Part shown: one piece after another, positions 45,177 to 55,300 of the stretch | Layout of the letters: each line of letters starts with the position of its first letter | Position numbering within the stretch: the first letter of the stretch is position 1 | Assembly: GCA_018401695.1 (NCBI GenBank) | Contig: JAGYKD010000001.1 | Location: forward strand, 61,651 to 125,650 | DNA from: Flavobacteriales bacterium | GTDB taxonomy: Bacteria > Bacteroidota > Bacteroidia > CAIKAF01 | DNA length: 64,000 bases | Direction: 5' to 3' | The notes under the pieces: model-generated | Databases searched by the model: none | Told to the model about the DNA's origin: nothing | Seen by the model: only the letters and a program-made list of their open reading frames with translations | Program-made: the position numbers and the translations under genes

Positions 45177-45700
45177 ATCAAAAACCGCTTATTTTGCCGG
45201 TAAACGGAGCAAGCCCTCGCTGGGGAGACGACTGTTGGATTGCTCACAACGCCACCTTGGTGGGAGATGTGATTTTAGGCAATCGATGCACCGTTTGGTT
45301 TCAGGCCGTTATTCGAGGCGATGTGCACCGCATACGCATCGGCGACGAGGTCAACATTCAAGACGGTGCGGTGATTCACGCCACCTATCAAAAGGCGGCA
45401 ACAACAGTGGGAAACCGCGTATCTATTGGGCATAGAGCAATAATTCACGGCTGCACCATAGAAGATGACGTATTGGTAGGCATGGGAGCCATTATTATGG
45501 ACCATGCGGTGGTTCCCTCCGGCTGCATTATTGGAGCAGGGGCCTTAGTTTCGGAAGGTAAAACACTGGAAAAAAACACCCTATATGCAGGAATTCCGGC
45601 GCGCCCCATTCGATTAGTAAGCGCCGAAGAAAGGGAGCGCTTAATCTCCGGCACAGCAGATCGCTATCCTATGTATGCCGACTGGTATTCAAAGGACTAA
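45173..45700 (+). CDS. Gamma-class carbonic anhydrase-like left-handed beta-helix protein
   Basis: 175 residues from ATG 45173 (MNQKPLILPVNGASPRWGDD). Hexapeptide repeats form the left-handed beta-helix: CTVWFQAVIRGDVHRIRIGD, VNIQDGAVIHA, SIGHRAIIHGCTIEDDVLVG. The His residues at VIHAT and IGHRAIIHG fit the metal ligands of CamH/YrdA-type proteins. Hydration of CO2 is inferred; several relatives lack proven activity. The ATG overlaps the rsmG stop (ATGA). Confidence 0.88.
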   Translation: MNQKPLILPVNGASPRWGDDCWIAHNATLVGDVILGNRCTVWFQAVIRGDVHRIRIGDEVNIQDGAVIHATYQKAATTVGNRVSIGHRAIIHGCTIEDDVLVGMGAIIMDHAVVPSGCIIGAGALVSEGKTLEKNTLYAGIPARPIRLVSAEERERLISGTADRYPMYADWYSKD

Positions 45701-45713
45701 AAAAGATAGGTTT

Positions 45714-45860
45714 GGGCGCCAATGCGCGTGCGCCCCTTTAGCAACCTTGGCTCAAGCCTTTGGCCTAAGTCGGTGCAGGGTCTCCGCTTGAGGCGGAGCC
45801 GCTGCCCTCCAAGGCCAAATGGCTTTCTACCTTCGGTTGGCTATCGGATTGCCCGCGGGC
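45714..45860 (-). repeat. Intergenic palindrome family, copy g
   Basis: On the minus strand it opens with GGGCAATCCGATAGCCAACC. The arms (GGCTCAAGCCTTTGGCC... against ...GGCCAAATGGCTTTC) flank an inner hairpin CTCCGC/GCGGAG (45782-45798). It begins 14 bp after the gamma-carbonic anhydrase stop. Boxes are diverged, so membership is less certain than for copy h, its neighbour. Confidence 0.65.
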
Positions 45861-45866
45861 GCTTTG

Positions 45867-45874
45867 TATCTTTG
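45867..45874 (+). promoter_or_regulatory. Orphan -7-like element
   Basis: TATCTTTG lies between repeat copies g and h with no open reading frame that looks coding downstream before 46392. Together with the following hairpin (TATGCTC-gctacg-GAGCATA, 45928-45947) it could start a short non-coding transcript. No convincing -33 box. Confidence 0.25.
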
Positions 45875-45953
45875 CAGCGAACCCAAGTAAGAAACACATT
45901 GAAATTTTACAATTTCGACCGAAACGATATGCTCGCTACGGAGCATACCGCAA

Positions 45954-46087
45954 GGGATGGAGGCGGCACCCCACAGCCCCAAAGCAGTGACGGCCAAGGC
46001 CAAGCCGGGCGGAGCGCAGCAAGCCACGGCTTGGCCTATGGCCGACCTGTTTTGGGGCGAGGAGTAAAGCCGACAGCCCGGCCCGGA
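45954..46087 (+). repeat. Intergenic palindrome family, copy h (reference copy)
   Basis: Left box GGGATGGAGGCGGCACCCC, arm CCCCAAAGCAGTGACGGCCA ending in AGCCG (45977-46007). The loop has GGCGGAGCGCAGCAAGCC (46009-46026). The second arm is at 46027-46057 (CGGCTTGGCCTATGGCCG... then TTTTGGGG). GAGGAGTA follows, then CCGACAGCCCGGCCC. The 18-base loop core is identical to copy a. Confidence 0.88.
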
Positions 46088-46391
46088 TTTCCGGGTACGG
46101 AAATGAGTGAAAGAATGCTTTCATTGAGTATTCCACCCTTTTTGGCCAAAATTCTTTCATCACCGAAAAAAAATATTCCACTTTTTTTTCTTTTATTTTC
46201 AGTTGAAAATTGGAGATTAGGACTTTTTAACATGGCTATTTACTGGGCTTTCAACAAAGCTTTGTTCTTGATGGGTTCAACTAGTATTCAAATAACCCTT
46301 CCAGACACCCTCGTTGATTGAAATGCCATTTTTATTTATTAAACGAAGTGTTTAACTTAGTATTCCAATTAAGACACACAACCGCCAAAAT
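46088..46391. other. AT-rich leader of the giant secreted protein gene
   Basis: About 300 bp without a gene. It holds four TATTC-centred repeats: AGTATTCCA at 46127-46135 and 46359-46367, TATTCCA at 46174-46180 and AGTATTCAA at 46283-46291. The last is 24 bp before the ATG at 46392. No standard -33/-7 pair is clear. These may be regulator sites or coincidental A+T sequence. Confidence 0.35.
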
Positions 46392-49300
46392 ATGTCAAGG
46401 TCTACTCCCACAATCCTGACTTTTTTAAGCGCTTGGATCGTGGCCTTGCCCTTGTGGAGCCAAGCCATCATTCAAACCAACGGTTCAACCCACAACGACA
46501 CCTTGTTCGTTTGTTCGGGCACCCCGGTAGGTTTTTCGGACGCATCGGGAGGAACACCCAACACCTGGACTTGGAATTTTGGCACGGGAACTCCGGGCAC
46601 GGCCAATGGCCAAGGTCCTCACAACGTTACTTTTACGAGCAATACTGTAGTTTCCCTTGCCATTAATGGCCCCGGAGGGAGCAGCACCGATACGCTCGTT
46701 GTTGCTATTACCAATCCAAATGCGGCAGTTAATATTGGGGGAGGAGTCAATCAGGTTACCTTCCAAGGGGTAAATTACCATACGCGCTGTGTCAATAGCC
46801 CTTCAGCGGGAATAATTTTGTCCAACAACATTACCGGTGTAAGTCCACACGCCGTTACCACCATAAACTGGGGCGACGGCTCCGCCAATACTGTTATAAA
46901 TGGATCTTGGGCCACTCAGCCCAAACTATACAACCAAGGCACCTACCTGTTGCAGGTTACAGTGACGGATGGGGCCTGCATTGACACGGTAAGTTATCAT
47001 GTGTTTGTTGGCTCTTCTCCTGCCGTTGGTTTCACCAATCCGGGCACCAACTCTTTCTGTTTGCCCGACTCCATTACCTTTCCCATTTCCAACTTCAGCA
47101 ACAACACACCCGGCACGCAATACACCTTGAGTTTTAACGATGGGTCTACGCCGGTTATTTTCCAACACCCTCCCCCCGGTAGCTACACGCATAACTTTCA
47201 ATCCACTTCCTGTTCAGTAATTGCCCAAACCAATCAAGGTTCTTACCAAAACGCATTTCAGGGCACCATAACGGCCAACAATGCCTGCGGCAGTTCGAGC
47301 GTTTCCGTTGCTCCCATTTATGCGTCCAGCTGGAATCAAGTAAATTTCGCAGCATCTGACACCTCCGTATGCACCAATGCATTGGTAAACTTTTTAGATC
47401 AAACCCTATACGGAATTGATGTTACTATTTCGGGCTGCGATTCCACTTCGCCCATTGTTTGGACCATTAGCCCGAATACCGGATGGAATGTAGTTAATGG
47501 GACTACAGGAAATGACTTTGGCTTTACGGGGCAGAGTTACGATGCGTCTCTTTGGACCACAGGAAGCACCCAACTAGACGTTCAATTTACCCAATCGGGC
47601 ATTTACCAAGTACAACTTATGGCGGGCAACGGCTGTGGGCCTGATTCCATGATTCAAACCATTTGTGTAAATCCTGCAAATCAGGCCGATTTTAACTTGA
47701 GCGACACTATTGGCTGCGTACCGTACACGGTGCAAACCACCAACATTACTCCGCCCACTACATGTGGTACAGACCAGTACTTGTGGAGAGTAAGTCAAAG
47801 CGACCCGGCGGGTTGTGGTCAAACCGGAGCCTTCACCTTTGCCTCAGGGGATTCGCTTTCAACCAGTCCTTCGTTTAGCTTTCAGAATCCGGGATTGTAT
47901 ACCATACAGTTGATCAACAATCCCATTTTAACTCCGGCGGATTCCAGCCGCTGCCCGGCAGATACGGTAACCAAGACCTTTTTGGCCAAATCGCCACCTT
48001 TTGTTGACTTAACTCCACCGAATCCGGCCTGCCAAACAGCAGTTGTGACCATTCAAGATTCGGTGAACGCCTGTTATGGGCAAAATGCACCTACTTTTGT
48101 ATGGAGCATGCCTGCGGCAGTACCCTCCACCAGCACCCAAGCCAATCCAGGGCCTTTGCAATTTACCTCCACAGGTGCTCATCCGGTGAGCTTAGCAGCG
48201 ACAAACGAATGCGGCACCAACAGCGATACGGTGCAGGTAGTCATTAGTTTGCCTGCCACTATTTCTGCCGGACCGGACTTCAATGCCTGCATGGACACTC
48301 CCATTCCTTTAAATGGGGTGGCAGGGGGTAGTGCCACTACCGGCAGCTGGACAGCAGTGCCAACAGGAAGCTTTAGTCCTTCGCCAAACCAGTTAGGGCC
48401 CAACTTTATTCCTCCTTTAGGGTTTACCGGTCCTTTGCAATTGGTAATTACCAGCGACGACCCCATTGGTCCTTGTCCTGCGGTGACCGACACTTTGGAT
48501 ATTACCGTAGACTTGCATGCTCAGGCAACTACAGGTCCCCTAGCCGATATTTGCGAGGGAGACTCTGTAGTACTTCAAGGAGGGTTTAGCGGAGCTGCTT
48601 CTTCGGCATTATGGACAAGCTCTGCGCCGGGCTCCTTTATTCCGACAGCTACCGACACCCATACCGTTTTTGTTCCTGCCACCGGGTTTACCGGTCCATT
48701 GCAACTAACCCTTACTACAGACGACCCACCCGGTGCCTGCGCTTCAGATAGCCAACAAGCAACCATTACGGTCCATCCCATTCCGGATATACAGGCGCTG
48801 CCAATGGCTCCTCGGATTTGCTCGGGTGACAGCCTTTTGGTTCAATTAAGCTCCACATTTCCGGCCACCACCTTTCAATGGACCGTTTCAGCCAATCCAC
48901 AATTGACAGGCATGCAAGCCGGTCAGGGGGATAGCATTGTTCAGGTACTTCAAAACCTAAGCACTTCGGTTCAAACGGTACAGTACACCATTACCCCGAC
49001 CAACAACAACTGTCCGGGGAACCCCATTACCATTACGGTTACTGTAGACCCGGCCCCGGTAATTACTCCTGTTGCCGACCAAAGCTTGTGTGCTCAAACA
49101 GCAGCACCGGCCATTGGCTTTACGGCACAACCGGGTGGAGTGACTTTCCAGTGGCAAAGCACAAGCAATCAAACCGGCCTTGGTGTTGGTGGATCAGGCA
49201 ATATTCCCGGTTGGACCACGCCACCCAATGCAGGGCCCGGAGTTTTAACCGACACCGTATTTGTAAGCCCATTTTTGAATGGATGTCCCGGCTTAACGGA

Positions 49301-52300
49301 TACCTTTTTGGTTCAAGTGCAACCCACCCCGCAGCTAACCACCAATCCACTGAGCCAAACGGTGTGCTCAGGAAGTTTAACAACGGATCAAGCCTGGCAG
49401 AGCAACATTCCCAACACCACCTATCCATGGAATTTAAGTAGCCAAGCCGGTGTAAATCCGCCCGGCCTAACTTCCGGAACAGACACTTTAGGAGCTCAAA
49501 CACTCAGCACCACAGGGTTCGCCAATGGAACTGTGCAGTATACCGTAACGCCACAAGTGGGAGGTTGCCCCGGTCCAAGCCAAACCTACACCATAACCGT
49601 CCAGGCGTTACCAAATGTTATTTTACCTGCAGGTCAGACCATTTGTCCGGGGACAGCCATGCAGGTAGTAACTCCAAGTTCTGCCCTACCTGGAACCACA
49701 TTCCATTGGACTTCCACGGCAAGTGCAGGCATTGGCGGAAATACCCCAAACGGTTCAGGCAACTTACCGGCAGATGTGTTAACCAACAGCCAAACCACGC
49801 CGGGAACCGTAACGTATACCATTACACCAACGGTAAATGGTTGTGCGGGCACCCCGGTAAACTACACGGTTCAGGTAGAGGGTAACCCGGACGTGATGGC
49901 CACCCCCGGCATCCAAAGCATTTGTGCAGGCCAAACCAGTCAAGCGGTTGTGTTTAGCAGCAATACTCCCGGGGCAAGCTTTCAATGGACCTCAGGACCT
50001 CCGGGCAATATCACCGGAGCTCAGGTAAGCGGCACCGGAAATTTGCCGGCCATGACTTTAAACAACACCGGCCTAACGGTTCAAACCATAAACTATCAAG
50101 TGAGTGCGGTAAGCCCCAATGCCCAATGTGTGGGTACTCCAATGGTGTATTCCATTACGGTAAACCCCTATCCTACGGCTCAGGTGAACCCAAGTGCACA
50201 AATTCTTTGCTCCGGAGATACCGTATTGATTGTAGCCACGGCAAATGTTCCCGGCACCAACTTCAATTGGACAGTGAGCAATCCTGGAAATGTAAGTGGT
50301 GCTTCTAATGGAACCGGTGACACCCTTCAGCAAGTGGTAAGCAACCTAAGTGGCAACAACGCTACCCTAAGTTATACCATGGTGCCCGATGTTGGAGGCT
50401 GTCAAGGACCTGCAGTGCAAGCCACAGCGCAAGTACTTTTTGCCCCGGTAATGACGCCTTATGCAGACCTAACTGCTTGTGCCCAAAGCAATGTTAGTCC
50501 GGCTCCTTTTGCCTCGCAACCCGGAGGTGCCGGTTATACGTGGACCAGCAGCAGCAATCAAACGGGCATCCAAGGAACCGGAACGGGGAATTTACCCGCT
50601 TTTTCCAGCTCAGTGAATGCAGGCCCTACCTCCTTTGTAGATACCGTTTGGGTTAGCCCAAGTCAACAAGGCTGTGCAGGTGCGACAGACACCTTTACAG
50701 TAACCGTTTTCCCGACACCCCAGGTTACCAACTCCCCATTGAGTCAAACCGTGTGTTCGGGACAAGCTACCCAGTTGGTTCCTTTTACTTCTCAAGTGCC
50801 CGGTAGCAGTTTTTCCTTTACCCTGGCAAGTAACAACCAGGTACAACCCGGCATTCCTGCCAACGGAACAGATAGTTTGCCTGTAATGACGCCTCAAACG
50901 GTGGGTTTAAACACAGGCACTTTGAATTATAATGTAAGTGCTACAGCCAACGGCTGCACCGGTCCGGCAGCAAACTACCAAATTACGGTCAACCCTTTAC
51001 CCAACTTGCAACTGCCAAGCGACGATACCATTTGCAATGGCAATTCCACACAGGCTATTAATCCGGGATCAAGCCTGAACAATGTAACTTTCACTTGGCA
51101 AAGTCAGGCTTCGGCAGGAATTAGTGGGCATATTCCCTCCGGTACAGGTGGCATTCCTGCACAAACTCTTACCAACAGCCAAACAACCACAGGCTGGGTA
51201 GACTATATCGTACAAGCCGACCGCTTGGGCTGTGCAGGAAGTCAAGATACTGTGCGGATTTATGTACACCCCACAGCGTCTATTCAGGTTAGCCCTCAAG
51301 TACAGACCATTTGTGCCGACAGCCTAAGCAGCTCTATTCAGTGGAGCAGCAGCACGCCAAATGCAAGCTTTCAATGGACTTCCTTAGTGCCTGGTGGTTT
51401 GGGAGGTATTTCGGGTTCCGGAAACGGCAATGTGGCCAGCTTTAACTTAAGCAATAGTCTCACTTCAACAGATACCGTTTGGATATTTGGAACAGCAAGT
51501 TTTATGGGCTGCCCGGGTCAGATAGACTCTGCCCAAATTGTGGTGCACCCCACCCCCGATGTTACCGCCAATCCCTTAAGCCAAAGTATTTGTTCCGGGC
51601 AACCCTTTTCTGTGGCATTAAATGGGCAAGTTAATGGCACATCATATCAATGGGTTGCCGGGACTAATCCTCAAATTCAAGGAGGCCAAACCGGAACCGG
51701 TTCCAGTATCAACGACAGTTTAATTAACAATAGCAACAGCACCCAAATACAGCCATATACGATAACGCCAAGCGCCAATGGATGTCCCGGACTGCCGATT
51801 CAAATTCAGGTTAGCGTGCGTCCTTTACCTGTGGTTTCAGGTCTTGCCAACCAGACGGTTTGTTCGGGACAAGCATTGGCTCCCACCAATTTTTTGAGTA
51901 ATCCTGCCGGTGGCAGCTTTCAATGGACCAACTCAAATCCGGCGATAGGCTTAGCGGCCGGCGGCACAGGTTCCATAGGAAGTTGGAACGCCCCCATTAA
52001 TTTTGGTCCGGGAAGTCTAAGTGGGCAAATCATCGTTGAGGCCACAGTACAAAATTGCACAGGCCCTGCCGATACCATGAATATTACCATTCTTCCGGAA
52101 CCCACAGCGATGGTAAACCCAAACCTTACTACCATTTGCAGCCAAGACACTGCCATTTTGGTTATTACCGGCAGCCTGCCCGGAACGCAATACCATTGGA
52201 CGGTATTGAATGGCGGAAATTTTGGTGCCACGGGTGGCAATGGAGATTCCATTGCACAAGTTTTGACCAACCCCGGCCCCAATCAAGGCCTCGTAACCTA

Positions 52301-55300
52301 TGAAATTACACCCAGCCTTCAAGGTTGTGCTGGACAAGCAATAACAGGTACCGTTAATATCACTCCCTTACCTCAACTGACGGTAAACACCGGGCCAACT
52401 CAACTTTGCTCTGGAAGCAATACTCAAATTCAGTTGAATAGCAATTTGCAAGGAACCCAATTTGGCTGGGTAGTAAGCAACCCAAGCAATGTAGGCGGTG
52501 CCCTAAACGGAACGGGCAACCAAATCAATCAGAATTTACAATACAATGGTGCCAACCCGGCTCATGTAATCTATCAAATCACCCCCACCTATCAGGGTTG
52601 TCCGGGACAAGGCCAAACGGTAAATGTAACCATACAACCTATTCCAGTGGCCTCGGCTCTGCCCAACCCGGTACAAATTTGTTCAGGTCAGCCCGTAAAC
52701 TCAGGCCTAAGCAGCACGGTAAACAATACTCAGTATCAATGGACCGTTTCCAATAACCCGCAAATTACCGGGGCTCAGGCAGGCAGTGGAGACAGCATTA
52801 CCGATATATTGCAAAACACAGGCAACACGGCACAAAACCTGAGCTATTCGGTAACCCCAAGTGCTGGCGGATGCACAGGAGCTCCCATACAAGTTCCCGT
52901 ACAAATAGCTCCGGTAGTACAAATTGCTGCCAATCCACAAACACAAACCATTTGTAGTGGTCAAGCAGCCGCAGTAAACTTCAGTTCGAATGTTCAAGGA
53001 GCCGCAATTGCATACCAATACACAGGAAATAACCCGGGCATACAAGGTGCTGCTTCAGGAACCGGAGTCCTTTTGAATCAAACCATTACCAATTCGGGTG
53101 GAGTAGCTCAGACCTTAAATTATATAGCAACAGGAACTGCGCTAGCTTGCCCCGGCGATACCACTGCTTTCCAAATAATTGTAAATCCTCTGCCCCAAGT
53201 AAATGCGGGTAATAATGTAAATTATTGTCTCTTAGACCCCAACACTACCCTAACCGGAGCTAACCCGGGCGGAGGTACCTGGTCGGGTGTTGGAGTGAGT
53301 CCCAATGGGCTATTTCAGCCCCTTTCTGCAGGAGCAGGTGCCCATCCCATTTATTATCAATATACCGACCCTCAAACCGGATGCGTAAACCAAGATACCT
53401 TGGTGGCCACCGTTCACCCTATGCCAACAGCAGCTAATTTACACGACTCCTTAGCTTGCGTAAATGCCTTTGTTCCTTTCAGCAATTTAAGCAGCGGTGG
53501 AGCTACCTATTTCTGGGATTTTGGAGACGGCAACACCTCTCAACAGGCCAGTCCTGTGCATGTATATAACGCCCCCGGATTGTATACCGTTACCTTAATA
53601 ACAACAAGTACCAATGGGTGCAACGATACGGTCCAAAACCCTATCCGAATCATCAGTGCCCCGCAAGTACAATTCACACCCAACCCGGACAATGGATGTG
53701 CCCCCTTGCAGGTGCAGTTTATAAATCAAAGCAGTGCCTATGCCGCAGGCTGGAACTGGAGTTTTGGTAATGGCATGAGCTCTGCCATTGAAAATCCAAG
53801 TCCCATTTGGTATGCCGGAAGTCCAAACATCGATACCACCTTTATGGTGACTTTGACGGCCACCAATATCTGCGGAACCGCTAGCTATACGGACAGCGTG
53901 CGGATTTACAGCCAGCCCACAGCTTTGTTTGGCACCAATATAAGTCAGGGATGCTCACCCCTGCCGGTTCAGTTTTCGCAAAACAGCATTGGCGGTCCCA
54001 CAAGCTACCTTTGGGATTTTGGAGACGGCACAAGCTCCAACCAAGCCAATCCCGGCAGCCATACCTTTGTATACACCGGCTTAATAGACACCACCTATAT
54101 CATTAGCCTTACGGTTAGCAATGCCTGCGGCACCTCTACCCACACCGACAGCGTTCGAGTATTGCCCAATACCATACAAGCCTTTTTCAACACGAATCCT
54201 CAGAACGGCTGCGCTCCATTACCTGTTCTGTTCAGCAACTTTACCAATGGAGCCACCAGCTACAGCTGGGATTTTGGAGATGGCAACACCAGCAATGCCA
54301 CCTCACCTAGTCATGTATACCCCCAAGGAGGCAGCTATCAAGTGAGCTTGGCGGCAAGCAACGGCTGTTCATTTGACACTGCATTTGCCACAGTTACGGT
54401 AGGAGGACAGCCTCAGGTTAGCTTTAGCGTTCAGGATTCGCTTTGTGGAGGCGATGTGTTTCAATTTGTAAATACCAGCCAAAACCTCAGCAATACCTTA
54501 TGGGATTTTGGGGATGGACAAAGCTCCAATTTAAACAGCCCAAGCCATGTATACCAGCAAGGGGGTAGTTATTTGGTTAGCCTCATCGGAACCGACCCCA
54601 TCGGGGGATGCACCGACACCTTTAGCTTACCTGTAGTGGTTTTGGCAACACCCCAAGCCTCCTTATTCCTTTCGGACACGGTAGGGTGTGCCCCACTTTC
54701 TGTCCAGTTCACAGAGACTTCAGGCACAGCTCAGTTCCACACATGGGACTTTGGCAATGGAAATACTTGGGTTGGTCCCACAGCACAGCATACCTTCCAG
54801 GCCGGTTCCTATCAAATCATTCATGTAGCCAGTAATGTCTATGGCTGTTCGGATACGGCACAAGCCTTTGTTTGGGTAAATCCCAACCCCACGGCAGATT
54901 TCCAACTGCCCTTAACGCAGTCCTGCACCTTCCCTATTCAGGTGGCCATAAACAATACCAGTCAGGGAGCGCAAGGATTTCAATGGACCTTTGGCAACGG
55001 TCAAAACAGCCAACTCAATCAGCCGGTGGTAGACTATACCACAGCAGGTAATTTTGTTATTCAGTTGGTGGCAACCAATAGCTTTGGATGCACCGATACC
55101 GCCACCGATACTATTTCGGTAAACCCCGCCGTAAGCGCAGACTTCCGATTGGAGCCCTTTAATGGTTGTGCTCCTTTTGCTCCGGTTTTTGTAAACCTGT
55201 CCACAGGCGCCAACACCTATACATGGAACTTTAGCGATGGCGGGGGGTCTAACGACGTCGAACCCAGCTATATTTTCCCCAACCCGGGCAGTTACGATAT

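Noticed and set aside
45722..46321. A 199-codon plus-strand open frame between the gamma-carbonic anhydrase and giant-protein genes
   Set aside because: It runs through both palindrome copies g and h and has an Arg/Pro/Ser-rich composition typical of a read-through of GC-rich hairpins.
46127..46367. TATTCCA-like repeats upstream of the giant gene as a binding-site array
   Set aside because: Only two exact 9-mers and two partial copies with irregular spacing in A+T-rich DNA; too weak to call as regulatory sites.
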